Shown here one piece after another: positions 1-12,966 of a stretch of 64,000 bases of DNA. The notes under the pieces are model-generated. The model did not search any database. It was not told the DNA's origin and saw nothing but the letters and a program-made list of their open reading frames with translations. Origin of the DNA: Brachypodius melanocephalos (taxonomy: Eukaryota; Chordata; Aves; Passeriformes; Pycnonotidae); the NCBI GenBank assembly GCA_013398615.1, contig VZSR01001479.1, positions 17,756,717 to 17,820,716 on the forward strand, written 5' to 3'. The position numbers and the translations under genes were made by a program. Position 1 is the stretch's first letter, and each line of letters begins with the position of its first letter.

Positions 1-1110
1 GTATATTATTACCCTTGGTATTAACAACTGCAAAATGTACTTGCTCAATTCACTTTCTAAACAAGCAGAATGTACCGAACATCAGCGAGCTCTGTGCTGA
101 ACACAGGCTCTGTACCTATGAGGAACGAGGAATCCCAGCTATGAGGAACGTGTAATCACGCATTCATGTTGTTGCTTTTAAAATGTAGGTTTACATTTTA
201 AATTTAGGAGGTTACAATCTGTTTCTCTTTTAAAGGCCCATTTGGGTTCCTCTACAATTTTGTCTTGTGAAATGTGTTTGGCTTGAAAAAGACCAGGCTG
301 GCTCTGAAAGCAAGTGAGAATATTTGTGCAACATCTGAAGGAGAGCTTATCAAACAATATTAGAACAGTAGTTTATTAAAGATTTAACCCCTTTGACATT
401 TTCATTTTTGTTTACTGTTTGTTCACATCCTGCTAGCTCAAGGATATACTGTTTATTGTCCTTCAGATTTTCCATATCATTAATTCTGGCTGGAGGCTCC
501 AGCAACAGCTGTATTTGAAGAAACTAGATTATAATTGAGAGAAATTATTAATGATTTTGTTGATGCCCTCTTACTTTCTTATTGATTTCACTGGAAATCA
601 TCAGCCTGACAGTATTCCCACGGAGCTCAAATGGAAAGGGGCCATGTGTGTGGCTGTCACGATCTCCTGGAGTTTAGCTGTGTGTGCCAAGGGCACAGAA
701 GTCCTCTCCTGCTCAGGGTGAGCAAGCCACCCCCATTCCCAGGACTTCCCTGTCCACCCTGGCACAGTGGGATCGCATCATGTGTACTGATTGCAGTTTA
801 TGGGGCAGAAAAATTTGTTTTTTATGAGATAGCCCAATTGTCTGTGTCCTTCCCTTGAAGTGGGAGGCTCCACTTGCAGCTATAAGATAATGATTCCAGA
901 CTTGGCGTTGCAGATAGGAGTTTCTCTACCTTGTTACAGACAGGGCTGGTTTCAAGCATGGGCAAAGCTGTTGGCTGCCAAAGGCAGGAGCCTGCCAGGG
1001 GCTACCAGCAGCCCAGTTACCTTGGCTGGAAGTGGTGGGGATGGCTGTAGCTGCAGCAGGCATGACCCCATTGTCCAGCCTTTCCCCTCCAAGCTGTGTG
1101 CTATAAAGAG

Positions 1111-1166
1111 GATAGGAAAGAAGAAGCACATCCAGAGAATAGAAAAGAAGAAGCACATCCAGAGAG
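1111..1166. repeat. 27-base tandem duplication, two copies
   Basis: The segment aaagaagaagcacatccaga begins at 1117 and again at 1144, an offset of 27 bases, with near-identical flanks. It is a two-copy direct repeat in non-coding DNA, most likely a replication-slippage product. Confidence 0.85.
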
Positions 1167-3814
1167 GGACTCACTCTGCTGCTTCCACAGAGATGACTTG
1201 CTTGCCCAAGGATAAAGTGAAAATCTTTGGGCTGCAAAATTAAATTTTACCTACCCTGCTGATAAGCCTTGAGCCAACTCTTATTAAAGAGGTAAAGAGG
1301 TCACCTTCTTCTATTTTGACTAAAAAGAGAGGTTTATTGAAAGGTTGATTCTGATCCCTGTTGAAAAAAAAGTGAAGGAGAAAGACAACAAAATTCTTCT
1401 TGCTTCGAGTTTTTGAGTTAAGTCTGACTGACGATACAATATTTTCTAAAAGTGTTACTTGAGGAGGAATATTTTGAATCTAAAATCATTTATATTACTT
1501 CCACTGCAATATGTTTGCCACTTTTTTGTGAGCCTCTCTGAGTCCAACATAAACACATTATCCTGCAAAATCTTAAATAAAGGTAGTTCAGACATTGCTT
1601 CCGCAAGAGGCAATTTGCTAAATCAGGGATGATAAATGTAGAACTGCAGTTTGAAAATGAAATGTGATCCTCTAGCCAGACAAACAAGGGGGAAAAAAGT
1701 GCTTATATGAGAAAATTATATTGGTAATTTCTTGATTAACCAATGCTCATTTTCCAGAGAGAAAGGCATCTATTGGTTCCTGTAAAATACTTTTTCTCAG
1801 GCATCTTTTATCAATATGTCTGCTATTTTCAGGGGCTCAGAGGTGCATGGAGAATACAGAAGAATATTTAACATGAGACACCTCACACAGGATGTTTGAA
1901 GCAGGGATGAGCTCATCCCCTGTCAGCTGCAATGACCCAGCCCCATGTTACTTCCAAGAGCAGGTGTGCCCAGGGCAGCTGGACTGGATCTTCAGGCACA
2001 AGAAAACATTTTTCACTTTATTCTTCCCTGACTCCCCCTTCAAATCAGCCCTTCCAACTCCTTCATTGCAAGGGCAGGACTGTCGGGGAATTAAGGCAGG
2101 GTGTGAGGCAAGTGAGGGGATGCACAAAGGTGGGAGGGAGAAAAATAAGGGCTAGCTGGGCAGAAAGAAGGAGCAGAACTGCCAGGCCATGGGGATCCTG
2201 CCCAGCCTGCCCCCAGCAAGCCTCTCCTTGCCATACCCACGGCCCAGGACCACGTTTCAGCCCAACCAGGCGCCACCAGTCCCTGCCCCAGCAAGCAGTG
2301 CCTTCTTCATTCTGGCTTTCCCAAGCTTCAGTCGTCTACCTGCTCCCAGCATCTTTCCAGCAGTCCTTGTTTCTCCTCCCACGCTTCAAGCTGCCCCAGT
2401 ATCCCTCTTTCATCCCTCCCCCGGGCCATTTTCCAGCCCCTCCTTTCTCTGTCCACCCCATTAACTCCTGAGTCAGTGCTGCCTGATTCCCCACTAGCTC
2501 CTCCCTCTCACCTGGATCTTGCTGGTTCCCCCAGTCCTCCCTGAAGCTGGATGAAGAGGTGGCACTTGTCTCCCTCATTCTTCATGCCAAAGATCAGGAA
2601 AAATCAGAGAGATGTATTCTTCAGTGCCAGCATCACATGCCACAAAACCTTCCAGCAAGTCAGATATTGTGGTCTACCTGCAAATCTGAGGGCTGCTGAA
2701 GAGCTGTAAATCTGATTCCAAACGGGTTTTGTTCCTTCAGAAGACTGGTTTGTGCATCCTGATGGAATATGGCACTGCTCTGTGTGAAGTAGAAATGAAT
2801 GGTTTATTATTGGCTTATCAGAAATCAGTCCTGGACGTTGTTCCTCACAATGCACTTTGATTAGCACAGGAGATCAGACCAGCAGTGTTTCCCTCTGTCT
2901 CTGTAATCTGAATGATTTGGTCCATCTGAAAATGATGCTATTTCCCACTAATTTTACTGATTGACACAGCTAATAGGGAAGTCTGTTGCTGCTGCTCAAA
3001 ACTCTTGACTGATCTGCCTGGGGAAGTTTGGATGCAGGGTTGGGATTAGCAAGGAGGAGCACCTCACCCTTCAGCAGAGGGCAGCCACATGGAGAGCTGC
3101 ATGGACAAACCTCTTTGGAAACCCCCAGGGGGAATGTGCAACACTTCATACACGAATTGATATGCCTTAAAACACTGCAGTGACAGATGAGGCCCTAGAG
3201 AGAGGTTGCAACAGAAGGGATTACATTTTTAAGCATTCAAGGAAAGTGCCACCTAAACAGCAGGTAAGTCAAGCCCTGTCTTGGCCCCAGTGGCCCTGTA
3301 TCCGGCTGTACCTCAGGCTGACACTCCATATCACAGTCCTCCCCATCTCTGAGGTACCAAGCAATGGTGTGTGGTAAAGCTGGTTGCTCCCAACATCTTC
3401 AAGGTCTGGTACAAGAGCACTCGTGTGCCCAGCACATCACTCTGGAAGCAGCAATAGCAACAGCCACCAAAATCCCTGATTTTAGTTTCAGGCTAGCATG
3501 ATTAGTTCTTTTTCTCTTTCTTCTGAGGACTAGATGTAACTGAGAAATCCATCAAACTTCAACCTCTGCCAGCCGATGAAGGGTGGAGAAGGTGGAGGTT
3601 CCCAGCAGGCTGTATGATCTGTCACTTCTCTGGTCTGAAAGGCAGGAAGGGGAGAAATGTCTTTGTTCCACATTCCTGCTAACTTTCTTGGCATAATGAG
3701 CTAGCCAGCTAATAAGCAAGTAATTATACATTGGAATACACAGTTCAGTGGCAATGCTGTCTGTCTCCAGCCATGCTGAGAAATGAGGCAAGAAAGCACT
3801 CTTCTGTTCTAGCT

Positions 3815-3895
3815 CTGCTCATCTCTCTGCCTCGCTGTCTGAGTTTGGGTGAGTCACACCTTGGCTCTGTGTTTCAGCCCCCTCCTCACACAGCA
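3815..3895 (-). mobile_element. MIR-like SINE relic (reverse orientation)
   Basis: Read on the + strand, the stretch around 3831-3890 (gagtttgggtgagtcac, then a ctctgtgtttcag block and a cctcctca block) resembles the reverse complement of the conserved core of MIR/CORE-SINEs as I remember it. Order and spacing of the three blocks agree; base identity is moderate, as expected for a very old insertion. No target-site duplication is visible. The match is from memory and no alignment was run. Confidence 0.45.
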
Positions 3896-4674
3896 GAGTG
3901 CTGCTTCATGCTTGCTTTTGATCAGAGTCGCAACTCCTGGCTGAGACATCCACGGCAGCAGAAGCCCTCTGCTGTGTGAGTGCAAGTTCACTTGTGTTGG
4001 TTGGAAGCAGTGAGGAGATGGGTGATCCTGGCAAGAGCAGCTCTGCTGGTAAACTGCCTCCCCAGGAGCAGTGTCTCAATGCTACACAGAACTCACACAC
4101 CTGCCTTGTGTCCCCAGCTAGCCCCAGCCTCAGCTTCTCTAAAATAATCAGAGCAATTCCAATGAAAAATGTATTGGTAAACGGGGTTGTTTTTTCTATA
4201 ATTTCCTCCCAGTAGGGTTTTTCTATTAATTTCTTGTGTGTAGGATCTAGTGTTACTTAGTTTTACAGTAATGGCTCTTCTAACTCTGAATTGCTGTACA
4301 ATTGTGTTATAAACATGTTAAGCTGAAACAGGGTATATCGCCATGGATTTACTAAAATGGATCAATTGACAGAGGAAAAACAAGGATGCTGCTGTGTCTT
4401 AAGGATGTGAGAATACTTAAGCATAGAAACAACATGGAATTGTGTTTCAGACTCACCCCAAAGGCAACGAAGGAACAGCAATCCTTGGTGCATGTCTGTG
4501 TGTGTTGTGTTTCACATCCTTTCAGCAGGCACAGTTCTGAACATCCTCTCTTCTTTGCACATTTCTTTTGCAACTTCTGGATTTGTGCGATGAGTTTCTA
4601 AAGACACTTTCATTTCAACAGGCAGCTGGTTAAAAATGTAGCTGTAGTGTATCATGGGACAGAAGAGAAAAGGA

Positions 4675-4710
4675 TGTGTGTGTGTGTGTGTCTGTGTCTG
4701 TGTGTATGTA
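4675..4710. repeat. TG microsatellite
   Basis: Eight uninterrupted TG units from 4675 to 4690 are followed by an imperfect TC/TG/TA tail. Likely polymorphic in length. Confidence 0.9.
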
Positions 4711-7700
4711 TTCGTACACACAGGTTAACACAAAAATAAAAAATCACTGGATCCTTGAGTCAAGTATTGCAGCAGTGGCAAACACCCGAAAACGAAGGGG
4801 CCATAGCAACTTTTAAGGGTAGCTCATAGACTGTATGTAATATCCAACAAGGAAGCTACTTCTGCACAAGTTAACTGTAGGGGCTTTATTCTCAAACTCA
4901 CTAAAAGCAGCTGAGCTTTGTGTGCTACTTTTGCACCACGGGCTAGATTTGCATCATGAGAAGGGAGTGGCTTTTAGATTAGGACAGAGGGGCCAACTAC
5001 CTGTGACTTTTTTTGTGTTCCACATTTCTCAAAGCACTTGGACTCCAGGCATCCAAGTTTCCTTAACACCATACAGGATCAAAACACTGAGATGAAATGT
5101 TTTTATACAAGTGGTATATGTGCAGAGGCTGCTGAGGAACACAAATGAGGGCTGAGAGACCCAGTCCTTGCAGATGAGCTCAGGGCATCCTCCCTCATGG
5201 AAGTAAGATTTGCAGCACTCCATCACCTCAGACCTCATCAGCTTACAGACCCAAAGCAGGAAAGTTCAATGGCAAGCAATGCCTTGCCCAAATAAGGCAG
5301 CTCTTTGCATTCTCTTCTTAAGCCTGGAAACCCTCTAATGTATTCACCTGCCACCCTGAGCTATAGGTATGACCAGAGCAAGCAATGACAGTGAAACAGG
5401 CCATATAAGTAATTTTGAATTAAAATGTGAGTGTCCACATTCATCTTTGAGTGCCTCTGGAAGAGATAAGTACACTGAGGCCACTATATTTCCAACAGGA
5501 ACTCTGGCCTCAGGATTTACAAAACTCAGGCCAAAGCTGTGTTTACTCATAACCCTCCTTGAAGGAGTCTGGGCAGAGGGAAGATGGGTCAGGCTTGGAG
5601 AGTGGATTTGTGGTAGTGAAGGAAAATAGCAGGAGAGCTACCAAAAAAGGAGTAGGAGGAAGCCTCCACCAGGCACTGGGCTGACTCAGGTATCTCCATC
5701 AAAACAGCCAGAGATGGCCAAGTGAGCTGGGGACTACACACCCATTCTCCTGGGTGGAACAAAGCCCATCCCTGTAAAGGTCTGACTGCCCAAGCTGTTT
5801 GGACTGTGACAGTGCACATTGGCTTTGACAGCTATGGATTTCAATTTTTTTTCGTTGTTGTGTTACAGTGAGAGGCTGGTGGAGAGCTGCATCTCTGAAG
5901 AGCAGCGTGTGGTCTCCCAGGAAGCAGTGGGGCTCCTTCAGGCGTTGAATGGGATGCTCTTCTCTGCAGCCTGCCTGGCACACCGTTGGATCTTTCTGCA
6001 ACCAGCTCTGCCAGCTCTTGTGGTCTGGGATGGATAGTGAAGAGAGACTCTGGCACAAAAATAGTTTACTCTGCAGCTACCTTTTAATATCCAAAACACA
6101 AATGCTCAACTTCTTAAAGTGAGGGTGGTTCTCTCTCAGAATAAAAAGGGACTGAGGAACTTCTTGTGTGTTAAGTCACTGTATGCTGATAGGATCAGCT
6201 TCCCAAAAATGAGTGTGGCCACTGGGCAAGTGAAATGAGAACACCAGCTGGAGTGTTTCCTCACCAATTAGAGGTGTCAGGACACGTAAGCCACAGCCTC
6301 ACCTGAGTGCTTCCACAGAAGTGACTCTGCAGGATGGCTTCTTCCTCTCATCAGGGAGACACGATGTGCTGTCTGTGGCCAAAGGCTGCCCCCATCAAGG
6401 CCCGAACAGGAAGGTCCCATCTAAGAATTGTGTGAGCTGATAAACCACCCCCGTGCTGTGAGTCGTGTTTAAAACTCCTCAAGGGAAATTCAAGTAGCAC
6501 ATTCTCCTGGGAGCGCTGACAACTGGTTCAAACACAGCCCTCTGACTGAAGCCATCTACTTCAGGAGTATCTCCTTCACTGTCACCTGCACCACCACCTC
6601 CACCTCAGGGCAGGGATCACACGTTTTAGATCAGCTGCCTGGCACTGACAAAAGCTGCAATCGATGCACCTTTTGCTTGTAGTGGCAGAGGGCACGAACA
6701 GGAGAGAACCATGCCCGAACCCTTTGTATCTGCTCTTTGTGAAAAAGTGTCCCTCTCCAGCCCAGTCTGGGAGACGTGGGCTAGGAAAGGGCACCGAGGC
6801 AATAAAAGGAAGTGGAAGAAAGGAAGAACAAGTTCCTTTGACCAGCACCAGCTTGACATTTTCTCAACTCACTTTTTACACATGAAAGTAAGGGTGGGAA
6901 AGAAGAAGAAAGCATGAATGCAGAAGGAGAAGCAGGCAGGAGAGAAAAAAAGATCAAAGGAAAGGTGAAACAAGAAAAATATGTTCCCAGTGATGCTGAG
7001 ACACTTGTCTGCGTCCCTGTACCAGCCCAAATATGTCCTAAAGGATAAGAGCAAAAAAAACCAACCCAGCAGGGATCTCTGTCAAACTAGATATATAGGC
7101 TAAGAAGCATAGAGATCGGTAGAAAATGTTGAGTTAAAAGCCTGTGTGTTTAGTGCACAAGCAGGGAAGAGGGAAGCGGGGAGGGCACGGGGTGAGCACT
7201 TGAGCTAGGGAAAGAAGAGTGGCCACACATTGAGATCACAGGGGCAAGGAATTGCAATGGCTTTCAAATAAGCCTTAACCAGGAAACAGAAATTTGTCAA
7301 AGTACTGATGGGTAAAGGCAGGAGGCAGGAATAGCAGAATCCAATACAATAGCAACCAGCTGTCAGAAATCCCAGCACAGCCCTGTGACTAACAGCATCT
7401 GGGAAGTGCAGGGAGGAAGGGTGGTAAAACCCAGGTAGGATGAATACCTTGGGTGAAGAATAGAGATGGACTCCCTCTCCATCACTCCTTTCAGTACCAA
7501 ACACTATCTGTGATGAGAAGAGATAATCAAAAATGCAGAGAATACACAAGAGGCTCACAGGTATCACTAGTGATGTGAAATGCACCTGAGAATGAAGTGA
7601 GCACATCATAGGTCTGTTCCCTGTAGTGGAGATGTGGAGAACCAAGGACAGCAAAGCAGAACTCTTGGGATTTATAGCCCTATCTTGGCATGCTTCATAC

Positions 7701-10700
7701 TGAAGGCAGGAGACACTCAGGAGAATCCAAGACTGCAGCAGCACCAACCTGGTGTTATGAAGGATGGGAAACACCGCTCTAGGCCAGGGGATTTTTTTTG
7801 CACAGAGATTCTGATTCCAGCCCTTCAGAATGGCAAACTAGGATTTTTAATTTTTTTTTAGAGTTTTCCTGGGAAACCAACTAAAGAGAAAGAAAACAGA
7901 CAGCAGTCAGTTCAGCTGCATCCTGTCATTGTGACTTTGCTCAGCTTCTCATCTTCCAGGAGTTTGTGTGTTGCAGAGTACCTGGTGCTGTTGTCTCTGG
8001 TTTGTTTGTAGCAGTTTGAAGGGGCTCCCCTTCCTCACACACATTGGCTTTCCCTTGCCTTTCCCAGTTCCCCCTCTTTGGCTCCTTTGCTGCCGGATTT
8101 CGCTGCTTCGGGTCAACTTGCCCTGTTGCAACTGCTGCAGAACCTGTTCCAGCTCAGAGGCAGCACAGGAACAACCCTGTGTGCTCAGCTCTCTGATGCA
8201 GACCTATGATGCAGTTAGAATTTCCTTGTTTTCCCACCTCCCTGCTAACATCTCTGCTGCAGCGCTAGAGAGTCCTCCAGCTTTCCCCTTCCCAACTCTC
8301 ATCTCTCCTGCAGCATTTGGAGTCACCCTGGCTTTGCCCATTGCCTTTAAGGGGCTCTACAACGTTCCTTTTCTATTCCTACTTTTTATTCCTGCTCCCT
8401 TTCAGTAGGCATAGCAAGGGCAATGTTGCAGTAAAGCTTCCATGTATGTGTGGAAGGAGGGAGGGGAGGAAGAGATCAGACTTCAGGGATCCTGGAGACA
8501 TTCTTGGATGGGTTGCTGAGAAGAAAATGAACAGGAAAGAGATGATAGAAATGTCAGGCCACAAGCTGAAGAGATCACCGGGGCCCAGAGATAGTTGCAT
8601 CATCCCAAGAAAGAATGAAATGACAGACTGCACCGGAGTGTAGCATGAAAACATTGGCACAGAGATAACTAATGTTCGTGCAACTGGACCTTGGCCTCAC
8701 ACGGTTCTTCAATCGCTCCTTGCCTAGTGTCGTGCTTTATATGATTTGCTCCCTTTGAACACAGCAGCTGTCCCAGAGACTGCCTACCTCTTAACAGAGC
8801 TGTGAAATATAGGTGATGGAGTGTGTATAAATATTTCAGAGACAGGACTCATTTGACAAGTGGGGTCTTGAGAAGTGACCGGAGACAGTGACTCCCAGAC
8901 GGAAAGATGGGACAAATATGTTCTGTGGAAACAGTCAGGGGGGAGGAAAGGCATCCTTCATCTTTGCTTTTTGACAAGTAGAATCACCACAGGGTATGGT
9001 TTCCCCATAACAAGTAGCTTGCTTAGCAAGCGTGCATGGGAGTGCTGCCTTGCTGTCACCCATTGGAAACTCCATAATCATGAATGCTATGATTTATTAG
9101 GCCTCAAGCAATAATTATTAATTACCTTATTTAGCAAATGCAGTTATGTTCTTGGGTTTTGGCAGTATTTTTTCCTACTCAGAATATACTTTGGCAGTTT
9201 ACTTTGAAATTCATCTTTCATAAGCATTTGTGCCAGTGAAACATGAGCATGTGCATTGAATACTAACACAAAAAAGGGGTGTGAAGCACACATTTTTTGA
9301 ATTTTTTTTTGACTCATTAGCCGGATATGTAATTCATACTCATTCAAACACCAAGGCACTATTCCATAATTTAATGAGATTCTCTGAAGAAAAAATAATG
9401 GAAAGGCTACAAAATGCCACATAAATATTCTTATTTCAAAATTATGCATAGAAAATAACAAGACTCATGTCTCCACGGTTTTATTTTATCACCACGAAGC
9501 CTCCTGGATATTCAACCATCTCTTCATCTCGTTTTCCTTCAGCCTGCTTTGTGGAGATGCAGACAATTTTACTTTGTCTCATTATCATCAGCTCCTGCTT
9601 CTCCTCATGCCCTGGCAAAGGAGTTGATCCACCTGTCCTCCTGGTGCTGGCTGCCTTCTTCTACCTATGCACCCTTTATTAACGTTGCAACCACCTACTG
9701 TGGGAAGGATTAAATCCTTCTCAGATAAAGGTTTATTGTATAAAAGAATAAATTTGTTCACATCAGGGGTTTTCACAGGTGCCCTGCTCTATGCCATCAG
9801 CTAAGGAAAAGGCATCTTAAGACTGTGAAAACCACAGTTTCTTGGCAAATTTTCCCTTAGTTATAACAAAAAGGAACACAAAGGAAAAGAAATCCTAAAC
9901 CACCACAAAAACAAATAAGGCAGTTTCATGCAGGCGATATCCTGATAAGTGACAGAATGGAATCCAGTGGGAAATGGCCTGCCATGCCTCCCACATGTGT
10001 GGCTGCCAGGCACTGGGGGGACGCTGGGCTCTGGGGTGATGCTGTCCTGTCTCTATCGTTGTTCTCTTCCTGGTGTATGCTACCGCTCTTCTCTTTCTGA
10101 CTGAGCACGGTTTACAATGGGAAAAACTACTTGCTAATTAGGGGCTATATCTATTAATTGCTTGTTTGTTAGAGCATGACTGAGCAGCCAGCCGCTCTTT
10201 GGGCCATATCTTTTGACTTTTTAATTACATTTTTATCCAGGGAGTGACTCGCTCACATGACATCTCGGTGCCTGCCGGGTCCCGCACCCCTGGCCAGCTG
10301 CCGCGGGGTGGGTGCAGGGCGGCGGGGCAGGGCCGGGAGCCCCCGGGCAGAGCCGGGGCAGAGCCGGGGGGCGCGCATGGGCCAGCCCCGAGGAAGAGCC
10401 GGAGAGGAGCCGCTGTCGCTAAGGGACACCCGCACCAGCCCGTCCCCGGGAGCCCCGGCTAGGCCAGCGCGGGGGAAGGAAGAGGCGAGCCGGAGCCCGG
10501 CTCCTGGGAGCAGAAGGCGCCGCTAAGAGGGGTTTCCACGGCGCTGGCTCCGCTTTGCGGTCTGGCTCATTGCTATGGACCCGGGCTAGGCACGGGTGGG
10601 CTCGCCAGCTCGGCGGCGAACAGGTCTAGGCTTCCCAGAAGCAGCGTTTTGTCTCCCCAGCAAAGCAGACCGAGATAGGGATGGCGAAGCAGGGCTCGCG

Positions 10701-11282
10701 TAGCCCCCGCCGCCGGTGGTGATGCTCGGGGTTCGCGCAGCATCCTCTTCCTCCTGCCGGGCCCTACGCGGCGGGGGCACGGGCAGAGGGGCATGCACAG
10801 CTTCCCCGCTCCGGGTTTCGTGTAGGAGCATCACCCCGGCCCGGGCGGACAATCCGGGAGTACCGCGGTCCCCGCAGCCACGCACCGGGCCGGAGCCCCG
10901 CACAGCACCCCCGCCCCGCAGGAGCGCCGCGCCCGCCGCTCCCCAGCAGCATGCACAAGGCAGCCCCGCCAGCCTGCAGCCTACCTGCGGGGCCCCAAAA
11001 AACTTTGCCGGCAGCAGCGAGCGCCAGCACGGGAGACATCCCGCAAACCTGCGCTTCCCCCCCCATCCCTTGGCATCTCAAGTCTCAGCCAGGAGAAGCC
11101 GACCTTGTCGCGAGAGTCCTGAGGATGAGTGCACCCCGGACTAACACCCGATCTCCCTCCCGAAGCAAGTCCCTCTTTCTCCCACCCCGGCGGTCTTGTC
11201 TATAATTGGGCCGGGGCTCGGCGTGGGGAGGCTCGCGGAATTGGGCAGGAGGCAGGGCTCCCCCCAGCACGCCCGCTTTAAT

Positions 11283-11288
<6 letters not shown>

Positions 11289-11322
<34 letters not shown>
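11289..11322. repeat. 34-base uninterrupted T run
   Basis: A pure poly-T tract inside the promoter CpG island divides it into left and right halves. If read from the minus strand it is a poly-A tract. No recognisable retrotransposed body is seen on either side. Length may be inexact because long homopolymers are error-prone in sequencing. Confidence 0.95.
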
Positions 11323-11325
<3 letters not shown>

Positions 11326-12739
11326 CGAAGAGGAATGAAATGGTGAAGAGGGTAGGGGGAAAACCTGGAAAGCCGTCAGAGCAGAAAATAAGGCACGGCT
11401 GACAAAGCCGGCAGGCAGGGAGGTGTCAGGCGCTGGCGGGCGCGGGCAGCCCCGGACGCCCCGTCGGGGGGCGGCGGAGCGGAGTGCCTCGGGGCCGCCT
11501 GGGGAGCGGCGACGATCCCGGTAACTTTGGCAGGAGATTATGGCGCTTCAAGAAAAAGCGATGGGGTAGGGACCTCCCAAGCGGTTTCCAGCTGGCGTCT
11601 GGCAGGAGTAGCTCAACTTTGTCCAGCTTGTCCCTCATTGTCGGCCACCTTCCAGTTGCAGCTTGTTAGTTCCCACTAAGAGCTCCGGCAGCCGTCGAGG
11701 GAGACAGACACGGGCCCCTGTACAGCTGCAAATCCTCTGCGAGGCGGGCGGAGCAGGCAAGCACGGAGGCGACGCACCCACACGAGGCTGGCACACAACA
11801 TCAGGGAAAGTTTTGAAGGGCGAAGGACCTGGCAGGCTGGGCAGGAGGCGAGGAGAGCCTGTGCTGAGCTGCAGGCGCAGCGAGGGTGCGTGGTCTGTGT
11901 GCTCCTCGGTTGCTTCTCCCTTCAGGCTGGTTGGGGCGGTGCAGTGCAGCTGGGGGAGCTCTTGGGAGCCGCTTAAAAAAAAAATCCTTCCTGGGTTTGA
12001 TTAATTACAACAATCCCCTCCTCAGAAGGTCTGGAAAAGAGGATCGAGAATCACCTATCCCTTCCTCCGCCTTTCAGCAGCTGGCTCCTGCCCCCCACCC
12101 TCGCTTCCCCCCTTTTTCTCCACCTCCTTCTTCTTCTCTCCCCGTCCGCGCCAGGGGCTGCGGCCAGAGCCTCGTCAGGAGGAGGGACGGTGAGGACTCA
12201 CTCAAGTTGGCCCCAGTTGGCAGCACTTCGGGCAGCGCGGACTTGGGGCAACGCTCGGCAGCTCCCGCTGAACAAAGGAGCCCGTTTCCCGCAGAGATCG
12301 GGGGATAGCGCCGGGCTGGCCCGGGCCCTGCTCCTGCCCTAGCCCGGTGCCGGCCCGGTGTCCCCGGGCTGGCCTTTCCCCGTAGCCCGAGTGCGGGCGC
12401 GGCTGGCTGTTCGCCTGGAGATCCTCGAGCAACCTGGCGAGGGGAAGCGGCAAGCGGCGCTCCGCGTTTCTGCCCTCCCTGCCTCCTTCTCTCGCTCTCT
12501 CCCTCCTTTTTGTCCTTCTTTCTTTTTATTTTTTCCCCTAAATTTTAAATTTTACCCCCAGGCGGCCCCTGTGTGGCGGCTCCCTTCCTCCGCCCGAGGG
12601 GCGCCGGTGCCCGGCGCGGAGCGGGGCGCATGGGGCGGCGTTTCAGGAGGCTTTCGGCTGCTCCTTGCTCCCCCGCCGGATGCTGCCTGAGCTGTTTTGG
12701 CTGTTTTTCTTCGCCGGCGATGAAGGCTCTGCCTTGAAG

Positions 12740-12806
12740 ATGGACATGATCTGTTTTTTATTCCTGTCTCTGGTGCCGGTGTACAGCAGGGGACAAGGGG
12801 TGTACG
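12740..12806 (+). CDS. MDGA1: MDGA1 coding exon 1 (signal peptide)
   Basis: This exon encodes the secretory signal peptide and the first mature residues of MDGA1, a GPI-anchored neuronal adhesion protein that binds neuroligins and restrains synapse formation (known for the family). The frame reads MDMICFLFLSLVPVYSRG followed by QGVY: a hydrophobic core, a polar end and a plausible cleavage site before QGVY. As I recall, mammalian MDGA1 has the same 22-residue length up to the same RGQGVY ending. The ATG at 12740 was chosen because that length matches and its context is strong (A at -3, G at +4). Weaker in-frame starts exist upstream, including an ATG at 12680. The exon ends after one base of codon 23 at a good donor (G|gtaaga) and joins exon 2 in frame. 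The transcribed 5' UTR extends left for an unknown distance. Confidence 0.93.
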
Positions 12807-12866
12807 GTAAGAGACGCTGTCGCTGTTTGCGAAGGAGGGGTGAGGGGTGGGGGGCGAGGGCGCAGA

Positions 12867-12966
12867 NNNNNNNNNNNNNNNNNNNNNNNNNNNNNNNNNN
12901 NNNNNNNNNNNNNNNNNNNNNNNNNNNNNNNNNNNNNNNNNNNNNNNNNNNNNNNNNNNNNNNNNN
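12867..12966. other. Assembly gap (100 N)
   Basis: Exactly 100 N, the usual placeholder for a gap of unknown size. It starts 60 bases after the exon 1 donor and is flanked by G-rich sequence on the left (ggggtggggggcgaggg) and by C-run and G-run sequence on the right. Any open frame that crosses it is meaningless. Confidence 0.99.

Larger units (their letters stand above)
1..10240. other. Upstream intergenic region, no gene recognised
   Basis: I see no exon, RNA gene or conserved protein match here. The open frames are short and overlap on both strands without any recognisable motif; the longest, about 189 codons on the minus strand at 7205-7774, reads as low-information sequence. CpG is sparse. 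Recognisable contents are a 27-base duplication near 1111-1166, a TG-rich tract near 4675-4710, a MIR-like relic at 3815-3895, a pyrimidine-rich stretch at about 2180-2470 and an AT-rich stretch near 9080-9140. In mammals the neighbour upstream of MDGA1 is ZFAND3 in head-to-head orientation (from memory). No part of it is visible, so its start presumably lies further left. Confidence 0.7.

Noticed and set aside
7205..7774. 189-codon minus-strand open frame upstream of MDGA1
   Set aside because: Low-information translation without motifs, and no promoter-like sequence or CpG enrichment near its start.
11189..11215. TATA-like sequence (tctataattggg) in the promoter island
   Set aside because: Too far from the start codon to assign, and CpG-island promoters usually lack a TATA box.
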